Shown here: positions 1 through 11,339 of the stretch, in pieces
How positions within the stretch are numbered: the stretch's first letter is position 1
Layout: each line of letters opens with the position of its first letter
Origin: Mesocentrotus franciscanus
Taxonomy: Eukaryota > Echinodermata > Echinoidea > Camarodonta > Strongylocentrotidae
Direction of reading: 5' to 3'
DNA: 64,000 nt
NCBI GenBank assembly: GCA_037976565.1
Contig: CP137682.1
Coordinates: forward strand, 4,214,827-4,278,826
Translations under genes and position numbers: made by a program
The notes under the pieces: model-generated
Database searches by the model: none
Told to the model about the DNA's origin: nothing
What the model saw: only the letters and a program-made list of their open reading frames with translations

Positions 1-2265
1 AGTTTCACTGTATCTCTCCAATAGTTGCAATAAAATATTAAATTCCCGCCCATTGGTCTCATTAAATATTTAAAGTAATGTTTCCATTTGATAGCTTGAG
101 TTCCTGTTACAAGCCTTTTTTTTCCACATTATTCTCTGTGCCTTTACAAACAGTCGGAAATTCATCATTTTGAGCCCACCCTGCGGATAGTCAAAAACAT
201 GATGCTTTTTTAATTTTGCCTTTACTTCTTCACAAAAAATTCAAAACATATTTCTTCAATTTCGCTATACACCCATTCTGGAACCGGCATCAATGATGAT
301 AAATATATCAATTTAGAATAGCCATATACTTTCATTAATTGAATTTCCCCATTAATGTTAAATCACGCTGCTTCCAGCACGTAAAACGTTTTTAATCTTG
401 CTCAATATTTCTTTATAATTCATTTGTTCTTTGATATCTTCGTGTATTGAAAAATAAATTCCTAGTATTTTAACAATGTCTACTTGCTTCCCAAACGGAA
501 ATGTATGAGTGGATAATTGTGGACCTAAGGGCAAAATGAATGTCTTGTCCTTGTTTAACTTTAAGCCTGATATTTTATAAAAACATTCAAAAATATGTTT
601 AATTTCCTTAAATGAATTCGAATCTTTAATGAAAAGCGTTATATCGTCTGCGTACATAGAGAGAGAGGGGATCTCCCTGCCTTACTCCTCTTTCAACCTT
701 GAAATAACCTGTTGATGTATATCCATTTATAACACAACTTTCTGCTTTAGTAAAAAATTATTAACCCATTTACAAAACCCTGGTCCAAAATTAAATGATT
801 GTAAAACCTTATATAAAAATAAATGTGAAACAGAATCAAATGCTTTTTCAAAATCAATGGCCACCAAAAAGCGTGTTCTCTGTAAAAGAAGTATGAAAGA
901 TCATGTCGTCTATTATTCGTATTGCTTCTCCAATGTTCCTATCCTTAACATATCCCAACTGATCAAAACTAACAATTTCAGGTAAAACTTCTTGTATTCT
1001 CTTTGAAAGTATCTTAGATAGGATTTTATAATCTACGTTTAGCAACGAAATCGGTCTGTAATTCTTAATAAGCTCCGGATCTTTGCCATCTTTATGTATC
1101 AAGATAATAACTGCTTGCCTTTGAGAGCCTGATAATTCCCTTGTTGAAGAGCTTCATTAAAAGATGCAAGAACTAGATCTCCAATTACTGGCCAAAATTT
1201 CTGATAAAATTCTGCACTTAAACCATCATTTCCTGGAGATTTGTTAAGTTCCATATCTTTTAGTATTTCTATGCATTCCCTTTCTACGATCGTTTCCTCA
1301 CATGAATCTCGTGATATATTATTCCATTTTGGCAGGTTATTAGGAAAGAAGTCCAAAGTGTCATCTTGTATAGAATTTGTTTTGCTATATAGCTGCCCAT
1401 AAAATGATTTTATTCCTTCAATAATATCTTTTTCGTTAGAAGTGGTATTTCCATTTCCATTTAATTTCTTTATTATACTTTCTTTTCTATTTGATTCCAT
1501 TAACTGTTTGAAGAATGCTGTATTCTTTTCTCCACATTCATACCATGAGGATCTTGACCGTACTTTTAAACCTTCATTGATGTAATCGTGGAGTAAACTT
1601 AGTTGTTGTTTCTTAGTTTTCAAATTTTCAGAAATATCTTTGTGATGTCCATTGCCAATCGACGATAAATCCTCTTCTAAGTCTTTAATCTCTTTTACCA
1701 ATTTTCCGATTTTTTTTTCTTCTTTCCTTTCCTCCGCCCTTTTTCTTGATAGTTTAATTGTAAACTTCCCGTATTTCCATTTTCATGAAATCCCATAGTA
1801 CTCTCTTATCTTTAATTTCAACAGACAGTTTCTCTTTTAAAGTCTGTATTTCTTCTGTAATCTTCTTAACGTATTCCTTGTCACTTAATAGACTATTATT
1901 AAACTTCCAATAAGATCTTTTATTTTTATTTTTTGTCGATGACCTATTATGGATTACCAAATTAACTGCTGAATGGTCAGGGGCTATAGAGGGAACAATG
2001 TCACATTTGGATGTTATTTGCTCTAAATTCTCTAATATGATCCAATAATCTAAGCGACTTTGCATAAAAGGATTTCGTTATTTATACGTGTATTGCTTTT
2101 TATCTTTATTTTTACTTCTCCATACATCACGTAATCTATAACTATCCATGAACTCTTCAAATTTGTTACTAAATTTTGTTTGGTTCTTTGATACTTGTCG
2201 AAAATAATCTAGATTCGTGTCTCTAATAACATTGAAGTCACCCCACGTGCTACTGGATTTCCTTC
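1..2265 (-). pseudogene. L1/Tx1-like LINE ORF2 remnant (endonuclease plus reverse transcriptase), decayed
   Basis: Read on the minus strand from 2265 down, frames encode the C-terminal half of an APE-type endonuclease (GDFN at 2242-2231; PDHSAV at 1980-1963). A linker with SPGNDGL follows, then reverse transcriptase blocks: NYRPISLLN, AIDFEKAFDSV (motif A, about 855-820), GVRQGDPLS (about 690-661) and MYADDITLF (motif C, 657 down). Below 357 the thumb/connection region continues (for example DYPQGGLKM) to the window edge, so the 3' end lies outside. Order and motifs fit the L1/Tx1 group of non-LTR elements, which copy RNA at nicked DNA. The copy is dead: there is a stop at 2078-2080 inside the endonuclease, frameshifts near 1100 and 865, stops between 660 and 760, and a deletion that fuses RQGDPLS directly to YADD. 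The 5' end is cut near 2265, where a TCG-rich repeat begins. Identification as a LINE is firm; the exact clade is less so. Confidence 0.9.
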
Positions 2266-2274
2266 TGTATTATT

Positions 2275-3320
2275 TCTATTGAGTTGAGTTGCGATCGGAC
2301 AGATCGAAAGCGGTCGAGAAGTGGTCGGGATGTCATCGAGAAGCAGTCGAGAAGTGAGCGAGTTCGGTCGAGTGACTGTTTAGGGCAGACATGCATCGAT
2401 CGTCAAGCGGTTGAGTTGTTGATCGAGTTGATCGGGAACTAATCGTGTAGAAGTTGTGTATAAATCGAGATGATCGGGTAGTGATCGGCGGAAAAAATCC
2501 ACCGCGACCAAACTAGACCTCTATACGATCGATTCCAGATCAGCTCGACCTCTATTCGACCAATACACGATCGCTGTACGATCGCTTGCCTTCTCGACCC
2601 CTACACGATATTTTCTGACATGCCAAAATTGTCGTGTAGGAAGCCAGATCGATACCGATCAAGGTAGACCGACCCCGATCAAGGTAGACCGACCCCGATC
2701 GCCCTTGCCGACCGAGCCCGACCAGGCCAAAATAGCTTGATCGGGCTTGGTCGGGTTGGTTTGATCGGCAGTGGGAACCCACCATAAATGAGGCATTCAA
2801 TCTTGTCCGGTATATATTATATGGGCGCAAGAACTCGTAACAGATCGTGAACGTCCGTGAAAAAGCGTGACTTCTCGAATCTACTCGCATTCACTCGCAT
2901 CTACTCGTATCAACTTGTATCTGCTCTTGAGTCATTCATGTCAGGTCGTGAGCAATGGTACCTGACAGAGCGTCACAGAGCGTGACATATCGTGGGAGAT
3001 CGCAGCACATCTCAACAGAGCGTGGTGTTTGTCTTGTTCAAGGTTGATCCCGATCACCACGATTAGGAAGCACGATTAAATGCGATATGTTGCGCTCTGT
3101 TACGATCCAATACGATCTGATGCGATGATCACGATTGACAATTAATCGTGTTGATCGTAGAAAATTTTGAACCGTCCAAAAAATTTCTACGATCAACGCG
3201 ATTACCACGACTGACCTCAAGATCTGATAATATCTGATAGGATCACCACGATTACTCCACGATTAAGACCACGATTTCAATCGTGACGCCAATCGTGATA
3301 GTGGGAACGCCCCATTAACA
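2275..3320. repeat. TCG/ATCG word-cluster repeat region
   Basis: About 1 kb of CpG-rich sequence is built from short words containing TCG or CGA (gatcg, cgatc, tcgtg, cacgat), roughly one every 10 bases. A short tandem copy of a 20-base unit lies near 2656-2700. Similar ends, gtgggaac followed by ccc or gcccc, occur at 2771 and 3301, so two related elements may lie side by side. The 5' end of the LINE abuts the left side. No coding signal is convincing; open frames here follow from the low-complexity composition. It is probably a non-autonomous mobile element or degenerate satellite, family unknown. Confidence 0.5.
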
Positions 3321-3331
3321 ATATACAGATG

Positions 3332-3476
3332 TTGACTGGCAGGGGGTGTAATATTATAGAGATATCGACTGCTTTGAGAGGCCTGGCTGTTTTATAGGCT
3401 CGAGAGAAATATGGTCACGAGGGAAAATATAACTCCCTTCAGGTCCGAAGAATGTTATATACCCCCTGCCAGTCAA
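3332..3476. mobile_element. Foldback MITE, 145 bp, ends TTGACTGGCAGGGGGT
   Basis: The left arm (3332-3347) and right arm (3461-3476) are inverted copies of TTGACTGGCAGGGGGT. The inside carries a block (about 3353-3400, gatatcgactgctttgag) that also forms the arm of the foldback at 31951-32080. Target duplication is unclear. No coding capacity. Confidence 0.6.
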
Positions 3477-3499
3477 TATTTGTTATATTAGATAGCCTT

Positions 3500-3760
3500 T
3501 GTTTGAAAATTTAGGGGGGTCCATTTTTTTCCATTTTTTTTTTCGACAATAAACATTTTAGTGAGAAAAGTGAGAAGAAAACAAATTTAGGGGGGGGGGT
3601 CCATTCTTTTTTGCCCGAAATTTTTTCCCACCTTTTTTTTCGAAAAAAAAATTTTGAGAAAAAAAAATTGGGGGAAAATTTTCGCGGCCGGTTAATATAA
3701 CAACGTTTAATATAACAACGTTATATTGACCGGTTGGGCAATATAACAATTACGATCCTC
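3500..3760. repeat. Homopolymer-rich stretch and small inverted repeat
   Basis: Runs of T, G and A (for example a G run near 3590-3598) fill 3500-3685. They are followed by an inverted repeat with arms CCGGTTAATATAAC (3688-3701) and GTTATATTGACCGG (3720-3733). This looks like transposon debris; no gene is seen. Confidence 0.4.
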
Positions 3761-3769
3761 GCAATCGAT

Positions 3770-6450
3770 ATCACGTGACGCGCTCTGGACCAATCACATC
3801 TCGGTATCTGTCTAAACTATCTAATATAACAAGATATCTATTACCCAAGAGAAAAAATGTATACTTATATTTGCTAAGTTCTATTGATACAAGTCGATAA
3901 TTAAACGGATAATATATGCGTCTAAGATGAGATAGACTAGGCTGGGTATTGCGTGAAATGGTGGACATTCCAATCAATCTATAAGCCAATATGACAAAAG
4001 TATGTCATATTGATTTCAAGCTGTTTCATAAGTTTTATGCGAGGGTGGTACCCTATCTTTAGTTTCTGTAAAGTATGGTCGTGAAGGTTAAAAAGAAAAA
4101 GTCATATGCCATCAACTTTTTAAATTTGCAATGCCTTTTTATAGCATTTTCTCATGCTTGTATTATTTATACATTTGATATTAAATTATTACTTTAGCAT
4201 GTAATTATTAGTATTATTATTATTTATTCGGCATTTCAGAAAAAAAGTACATACATCAGATAAAATCAATAACAACACAATAGACTGATCATGATACAAA
4301 ACAGGTGAAGAGATTTTTACAGAGCAGACGGGGCTGCCTGGGACAAGAAAAGGTGAACTAAATTACCATGACCCTCAGGTCTTCTGTCCCACACCCCGTC
4401 AACTCTATCCAAATCTGTACATAAAATCAGAAGGAATAGACAGCAAAACATAAGTTTATAAAAGTGTGTAACATTGAAAAGGGTAAGGGCGATTTATTGA
4501 AAGTTGACATGATATGACTGGAATTTTTAATTAAGATACAAAAATATATATGCATGTATGATTTAACTCATGGAGTCAAGTTATTGTGAATTTCTAATAC
4601 ATTTAATTAGATATACCAGATTCAATACCTTAAAGTTGGTATGGATTAATGCATAGTAAGATATTTTAATATCTTAAAGTTATGAGGAATAATTTTCAAA
4701 ATATACATAAATTAATGAGTTTAATATTTATTTCACCTACTATAATTCAAATTGCTTATATTTATTATTAAGATTACAATCTCACCTACTTAAAATATCG
4801 TTTCCAGCCCGTTCAAATAATTTAAACCAGAGTACATGAACGATATTGAAGGAAAACAAATATATATATTATAACAGAAACTTCAAATTACCCTTAAAAG
4901 TTCAGTTTTTATAACTCGTAACAAATGCGGCAAGTTTCCTGACACTGCCTCTAAGACGGGTTTCAGTTGAGAGTCTCTCCCAGATAACAGGGAATCTGTG
5001 GATAGCTGTCTGGCGCAAGGCGCTCAGTCCCGGCCTTTAAAAATTGAAATTTGACATGTGGAAACTGGTTCAAATTACATCATTTGCTCATTTCTGAAAC
5101 CTATAGTTGAAGTTGTGTGGTTATAGCGTGTATAGCGACAGAGGAAATGTCATGAATTTAATAACACATTGATGATATACAGATTTTAACATTTTTTAAT
5201 ATAAACGTTATTGATATTCATTTTTATTATTATTTCGTCAATTATGGTTATTATTATTATTGTTGTCGTTGTTATTATAATTATTACAAGTCAAAGATAA
5301 TTTTAAAAATCTAATAAACAAACACACACACACACCCACGCAAAAATACACACTTAATGTACATAAAATTAGCAATCAAAGACATGTTCCTTTTTGGTTG
5401 TACTGAACATTTTACTACTTATCATCTTCAATAGCATTTCGCAATGACTATAAAAATCCAAACAAAGTTACTTTAAGTAATTAAGCAAGTCATTTTAAAC
5501 ACTTAAGAATGTAAACGTATCGCAAACTCACAAAATTTGAAAAATCGTTAAGAACAGACTGCATTCAGCTTTAAAACATTGATATAACTTATTTTATATA
5601 GAATTGCTTAATGATAGACAACAAATAATGGCATAATGTTAATCATGCTCATATATATATATATATATAGCAAATATGAATATCTTTTATTATTATAAAT
5701 ATAATTTTTAACTTCCAGTAATAAACAAATGTAAGTAATTAATCACATTAAGACCCACATGAACATTTCAGACTTAAAACAGAAGATGCATCATACAAAC
5801 GGTTACATTTCTTTGTCTTCTGAATCATTAGTCAACCATGCCTTGCCTTTTTCTCACGACAAGGAAAAAACTTCCGTATGTACGTAAAATTTGACATAAA
5901 AAACATTTGCACATATTTGGCGGATTTTCCATACAATAGTGTTTTTGCTCAAAACAAGGTCATATTTACACAGACCACATAACGTATATGTGTATATTTA
6001 ATAATGCAATTCGAAATAAAAGTAATGCAAGAGGCCGTAAAAAGAGACAAGTTTGGTAGGGAGCTTGTTCGGATAACTAAATATTCTACTTTGTTTACTT
6101 CTTATAGCCCCCTCTCTTTTTTTTTCTTGCCTCGGTACTTCGGTTACCCACTAGTGAATATAGCTGCCGCTATTTGGACAGTAATCTACATAATTTTCTC
6201 AGAACGAGAAATTTATTGCAGTCTTTTAAATCATATACAAATATGCATAAAACAATCTTGGCTAATAGCCTTTTTCCATTATTTTGCCTGAAGTATAAAT
6301 TTGTAGCTATTGCGTAAGCTCATCGATTTTATGCTCATACGCTCTACGGCTTGTAGTAATGTCGAAATAACTGGACATATATTCTTGCTTTGCAATGCTA
6401 TTTCCCTACACAAATTCTAATGAATGATAGAATGTAGAATAATGCGATAT
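3770..6450. other. AT-rich intergenic DNA, no gene supported
   Basis: No coding exon or known RNA can be supported. There is a (CA)n run near 5318-5334 and a (TA)n run near 5651-5669. A GC-richer patch at 4930-5040 stands out from its surroundings but matches no family I recognise. The open frame at 6004-6291 has no recognisable domain. Confidence 0.5.
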
Positions 6451-6457
6451 TCTTCTC

Positions 6458-6463
6458 TTTATT
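6458..6463 (-). promoter_or_regulatory. Poly(A) signal AATAAA of the GPCR gene
   Basis: On the minus strand AATAAA lies only 12 bases after the TAG stop (6478-6476) of GPCR exon 2. Position and strand fit a cleavage/polyadenylation signal, giving a very short 3' UTR. AATAAA is common in AT-rich DNA, so a second site further on is possible. Confidence 0.55.
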
Positions 6464-6475
6464 ACCTCCCCAGTC

Positions 6476-7081
6476 CTAGATTATCGCATTTTGTTCTCGC
6501 ATTGCGTAACATGTGAAGATGGCGCGAAACCCTCTCAAACGCCACACGTATATAACAGTGTTTGCTATTGTGTTAAGAGTTGCCTTGAGAAGCCACCCTA
6601 CTTCTGCACATCTAAAAAGAGATTGTTTTTTCTTGTAATAGAATATGAAGCAGGTGACATCTGGAAATGTGGAAAGGACCAAATTTGTTCCAAGTATGAA
6701 GGAGTACAGCCTCAAAACTCGCCTGTTCTGCTCTCTTCGTTTTCTCACCTGACTGTTGATGCGCGGAGATTTTCTAGCAATGGCTCTGTACACTGGAAAG
6801 TAGAATATTCCGATGAAGATAACCGAAAATATATTAAAGTAAAACCGGGCATTTTGTGAGCCTGGAAGGACCACGACAACGCATGTAGCCACAAGCATGG
6901 TAATCCAGGATAGGAGAGAGATCAAGATTCGACGAGACTTGGTGAGGATTCTACGGACACCGAAAGGATCGAGCTTAAAGGCAATGAAATGATCCAGAGC
7001 TACTAGAAGGACACTTCCAGAAGATACCATTTGCGAAGTGTGAAAGACTATGATCATGACTTTAAGATGCCATTCCTGAAC
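6476..7081 (-). CDS. Class A (rhodopsin-like) GPCR, exon 2 (TM3-TM7 and stop)
   Basis: This exon starts after a good acceptor (tttaatgtag|GTT, first base 7081) in phase 0 and encodes 201 residues plus TAG. It begins VQEWHLKVM and carries TM3 to TM7. TM3 ends in LDHFIAF, where class A receptors have DRY; Asp is kept, Arg is replaced by His. TM4 follows SRRILISLL, TM5 is FYFNIFSVIFIGIFYF, a basic third loop (RKRREQNRR) follows, and TM6 contains STFPD. TM7 has NTVIY in the place of NPxxY. The usual TM3 and second-loop cysteines are not evident, so the conserved disulfide may be absent. The tail is short (about 20 residues). The ligand is not predictable; a divergent orphan or chemosensory-type receptor, such as those expanded in echinoderms, is an inference. 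The reading frame is intact, so I take it as a gene rather than a relic. Confidence 0.82.
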   Translation of the reverse strand, partial: VQEWHLKVMIIVFHTSQMVSSGSVLLVALDHFIAFKLDPFGVRRILTKSRRILISLLSWITMLVATCVVVVLPGSQNARFYFNIFSVIFIGIFYFPVYRAIARKSPRINSQVRKRREQNRRVLRLYSFILGTNLVLSTFPDVTCFIFYYKKKQSLFRCAEVGWLLKATLNTIANTVIYVWRLRGFRAIFTCYAMREQNAII

Positions 7082-7805
7082 CTACATTAAACAAAGGAGA
7101 AAATGTCATTAAAGCTGCGTTAGCATTTTGTTTCACCCCAGAATCACAGTTTAGTTCAATCATTATTGAAATTATACACTTTTGCCGGTCAATAATTTAA
7201 AAAAAACCAGCGTTTTGAAACACTATTTTGCTAAAAAATCTCTTTTTCTTAAATTGCTTGAACGTAACCGTGGATTAATCTTCAACTGGGTTCGAGATGG
7301 GTTTACTTGATGCTTGTATGAAGGGCATGCAATTCAAACAAAATCAAAATATATTATGTGGTTACATAGTAGTTCACAGGGGTTTGTACATAATACTTCT
7401 ACACTAATACACTCCAAACTATTATGCGACATGAAAATAACGTTCATCAGCGAACAGATCATGTCTTGGCGGTGGAGCAAAGGGCTTATAACCATACTTA
7501 CCATTGGCGTAGCATGGACCCGGGGCCCGGAAATGAGGAGAAGGAGGGGGCATTTTTTTTTTATGTGGAAGCACATAACAACCAGGTGAAAGAAATTCAG
7601 GGAAGGGCCTCCTCTAGTCTCCTTTCATCTGTCTTTCTCCCCTCTCCCACTCCTCTCTCTCTCTCTTTTCCCCTCTCTCTCTTTCTGTCGCCTTCTCTCT
7701 TTAGCTTTTTTGGTAGTCATTCAGCGTGCCCCAAATCTTTGAAACTACTTTTAATTCTAAAACCGATCCTTAAAAATTATTAATTCGAATATCCAATTAA
7801 CTTAC
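7082..7805 (-). other. Intron of the GPCR gene (724 bp)
   Basis: Bounded by GTAAG (7805-7801) and TAG (7084-7082) on the minus strand; both exons join in phase 0. A C/T-rich tract at 7617-7705 reads as a purine-rich run in the transcript and inflates open frames on the other strand. Confidence 0.75.
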
Positions 7806-8102
7806 CGACATATTGTTCAGGATTACTATGCATTCAAACATGACAGCAACATCTAACAAGAAGTCGGCGAGAACGATGTTGAACGGGAAAATGTTGTTTT
7901 TCTTTCGAAATCGACGATGACATGCAATACTGAGCAAGGTAGTGAGTGTGAAAACAATTCCAAATGCTACTGGAATAGCTGTGATAAAATGAAGTGCGAT
8001 GTATGTATTTTGTGGACAGGAATTCGTTATTAGAGAATCTTGCCCAAAGACAGTAAATGGAGTCGTGATGTCGTAAAAGGTCTCGTTAAATTCGAAATCC
8101 AT
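7806..8102 (-). CDS. Class A GPCR, exon 1 (N-terminus, TM1, TM2)
   Basis: ATG at 8102 opens 99 codons that end in ...NNMS exactly at a consensus donor (TCG|GTAAG). The 41-residue extracellular N-terminus, MDFEFNETFYDITTPF onward, has one NxT sequon (NET) and no cleavable signal peptide, as is usual in class A. TM1 covers about ALHFITAIPVAFGIVFTLT and is followed by a basic first loop, HRRFRKKNN. TM2 contains NIVLADFLLD, which holds the conserved LA.D Asp. Joined to exon 2 the protein is 300 residues, at the short end for class A. No upstream in-frame ATG is needed. The start and splice are my reading; a transcript would settle them. Confidence 0.8.
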
Positions 8103-8261
8103 TTTCTTAGTTGAATTTTGCTCAAACGAATCCTGGGTCTAGCAATTCATGAACTGCGGTAGAATGTTCATGACATGTCATTTAAAATCGTATTATAGGC
8201 GCTCTTTTTATTTCACCAACCAAGATGGCGCCATTGATTTTCAAATTATTCTGATTTCAGG

Positions 8262-11205
8262 ACTTGGCTCAGTCGCCGTAGTTTCAGCCAAGGCCCAACA
8301 TGCCTAATTTCTGTTTTGGAATCGAGTAGTGGCTTTTCAAGCAGTTAATGTTGAAAGGAAAAATTTCTGTCAAGAATACCCCCCACGTATCCTCTGCGTG
8401 TCGTAAGAGGCGACTAAAAGGGGGACCATTCAGCATCAGGGGGCTTGAGGTGTTACTTGGTGGCACCAGTAGGACCAATAAAAACTGGCATATCTCCTAG
8501 GACGTTGAATTGGGAAGGCGAGTGTAGGCCGCCTTTAAATAAGCCTAGCTTGCTCTGCTTTGGGCAGCAGCGATGCAGAGGAGTGTTTCGGCGGAAGATC
8601 CTGCAATCTTTTAGGACAACGGTGAACCTCTGATAATGTCTGGCGTGCTGGATAACCTCAGATACAGCTACATACTGCGGTGAAGAAGGCAACGGAAATC
8701 CACTTCACTATTATTCCAAGAACAATCATGATGAGTCACAACTATAAAGCAAAAGCCAAAGTCGTGAAGGGGGCTTGTCTACCTCAAGGGACAAGCACCT
8801 CGCCTGGTAGGTTGCCCCATGGGCGACAGGTGGGCCCCGACCGCCAGCCAGCTACTTTTCGCAATAGGAATACCATCAGAGTTGGAACATAGAATGTGAT
8901 AACACTGTATCAGAGCGACAAGCTTGAAAATGTTAAACAAGAGATAATGAGGTTAAATGCCAACATATTGGGAACAAGTGAAACGAGATGGCCGAATAAC
9001 GGCGAGTTTGTGATAGATGAGTGCAGAATGATTTATGCAGGAGGTGAAAAGCATGAAAGAGGTGTGGGGCTACTGCTGGATCCAGATATATCAAAAAGTG
9101 TGTTGGGGCACTGGTGTGTAAGTGAAAGGGTGCTCCTAGTGAAATTACAGGGACACCCTTTTAACATCTCAATCATAGTGATTTATGCATCAAGAACAGA
9201 TTGTGCTGAAGAAGATATTGACACCTTTTACGATTCCTTAGATAAAGCAAAATCTCAGTGCAAATCGAATGACATTATCATTGTCCTGGGAGACCTAAAC
9301 GCTAAAGTCGGTCATTGTACAGAGAAAGGAATGAACGAGGGGACAGATGGGTTCAGTGGTGTGAGGGGGAGAACATGGTCATCACTAATACTTGGTTCAA
9401 AGAACACCCTAGACGAGTGTACACTTGGAAGAGTCCTGGCGACATCGTCAGAAACCAGATAGACTATATTGCCATAAATAGTAGATTTAAAAGAGCAGTG
9501 AAACAATCAAAAACATATCCAGGGGCTGACTGCGGGAGTGATCACGTGCCGGTGATATGTACACTTCAGTGCAAATTAAAGAAACTGAAGAGACCAAAAG
9601 TTGTGAAAATATTAGATTTTAAACAGTTGAGTAAACCGGACATACGTCAAGAATATACTGTACAAGTAAAGAATAGGTTTGAGTTGCTTATAGATGACGG
9701 TGAAGAAAACACGTGGGAGACGATGATAAATATTCCGGTAGAAACAGCGGAAAAGTATGTGCCGATAAAATAGAGAAGAAGAAGGAACAAATGGATGACA
9801 GAGGAGATTCTTTTAATGATGAAAGATAGGCAGAAAATTTGAAATAGACCATGCAAGAAATATAGGGACCTAGACAAACAAATTAGGCAAAAGTGTAATG
9901 AGGCAAAAGAGAGCTGGCTAAACGAACAATGATCAGAAATTGAAACTCAATTTGATAAGAATATTAATGTTTACCAAAGAATAAATGAAATTTCAGGCAA
10001 AAAGTCTGGTTGCTCAAACCCTGGCTGTATCACAGGAAAAGATGGGTCAATGCTGTTTGAAAAGAAGGACAAATTGAGTAGGTGGATGCAATATATTGGC
10101 GAACTTTTTGAAGATAGTAGGGAAGTAATGCCGAGTTTTGCAGATGTAGTTAAAGGGGAAAAAATTCTCAAATCTGAAGTTCGTTGGGCATTTCAAAGAT
10201 GAAGAAGAACAAAGCAGCTGGACCAGATGGTGTGGTCACTGAAATGATAGAAGCATTAGAGGAATATGGTATTGATAGATAACAGAAATTATCAGTAAAA
10301 TATATGATGAAGGAACATTTCCAGATGAATTGGGCAGATCCATTTTCATTACTCTCCCTAAGAAACCGGGAGCTGTTGACTGTGAGCAATATAGGACAAT
10401 CAGCCTTATTTGCCATATTACTAAGATCATTTTGAGAATATTGCTTTCGAGAGCAAGAAGTAGAATAACTCCCATGGTCGGAAGGGAACAATTTGGTTTT
10501 GTAGAGGATGCGGGCAAAAGAAATGCACTATGTGTGGTTAGAAATATAACGGAGAGATCAGTCGAAATGTGTGTACATGTGTTTTATCGTCTATTCAAAG
10601 GCTTTTGATAAAGTAAAACATTCAGAGCTTTTTGAAGAGCTGAAAAAGCTCGATATATATATATGAAAGATCTAAGAATGCTACAAAGTCTATATTGGAA
10701 TCATTTTGCATGCATCAGGGTAGAGGGAGAGTGCAGTGAATATATTAACATCAGACGGGGAATCAGACAGGGTTGTGTCGCCGGACCTGTTCAATTTGTA
10801 TAGTGAAATCATTCTAAGAGAATTGGAGAATGAAAATGGGATACGAGTGGGTGGCCATTCAATCACAAATATTAGATATGCTGATGACACTGTTTTATTA
10901 TCTGAATCAGAGAAAGATCTCCAGAGACTCCTGGATGTAGTTGTAAAGGAAAGTGAGAGAGAATGTGACTACTTATGTATGGTAGTGAAACATAGACTTT
11001 AGCCTCTGATACTAAAAAGCGTTTGAAAAGTTGCGAAATGTGGTTTTTAAGAAGAATGGTGAACATCCCTTGGACTGATAAAGTTAGTAATGAGGAAGTT
11101 CTTAGAAGAGCTTGAGTGCAAAGGAAAATGATACGTGAGATGTTGATTAGGCAGTTGAAGTTCATGGGTCACATTACACGTAAAGAAGGCCTAGAGAATC
11201 TTTTT
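8262..11205 (+). pseudogene. RTE/CFDP2-type LINE, nearly full-length but broken
   Basis: A GC-richer leader (from about 8262, with cgtaagaggcgacta at 8403) precedes one broken frame. The endonuclease starts TIRVGT*NVITLYQ (TAG where Trp is usual, about 8890). It continues ILGTSETRW, a GDLNAKVG block (about 9289), GDRWVQWCEGENM, QIDYI and GSDHVPV (about 9537). Reverse transcriptase blocks follow: KNKAAGPDGV (about 10207), SKAFDKV (10595), IRQGCV (about 10755) and IRYADDTVL (YADD 10876-10887). The C-terminal WFLRRM and QLKFMGHITRKEG blocks end near 11200. Damage includes frameshifts near 9310, 10330 and 10770, and stops at about 9771, 9841 and 9931. About 100 codons are missing after motif C (junction near 10965), and motif A Asp is replaced by Val (GTC, 10589-10591). 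It cannot encode an active enzyme. The clade is assigned from motif resemblance to RTE/BovB-like elements. Confidence 0.9.
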
Positions 11206-11218
11206 TTCCCCCCATCAT

Positions 11219-11335
11219 TTAATAATAATAATAATAATAATAGTGACTACTTGTATAGCGCACAGGTCCACCTTTCGGTGATCATGGCCAGGGCCAGGCG
11301 ATACAATCCGCGTTCTCAATGACACAAAGAGATAT
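11219..11335. repeat. (AAT)n tract joined to a LINE/SINE-type 3' tail fragment
   Basis: (AAT)n at 11219-11243 is followed by a segment containing tgtatagcgca. Read on the minus strand this gives a GCGC-containing sequence ending in (ATT)n, a layout typical of 3' ends of invertebrate LINEs and derived SINEs. A similar forward tail is at 57000-57285. It cuts off the 3' end of the RTE-like LINE. Confidence 0.45.
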
Positions 11336-11339
11336 GTGA

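Noticed and set aside
2552..3220. Arg/Ser/Ile-rich minus frames in the TCG-word region
   Set aside because: Frames stay open because of the repeated word, with no domain and no splice support.
4930..5040. GC-richer patch considered as a small RNA gene
   Set aside because: I could not fold it into a tRNA or recognise a snRNA; no promoter or terminator signal.
6491..6859. Plus-strand frame of 122 codons opposite the GPCR
   Set aside because: Antisense shadow of exon 2; no recognisable domain.
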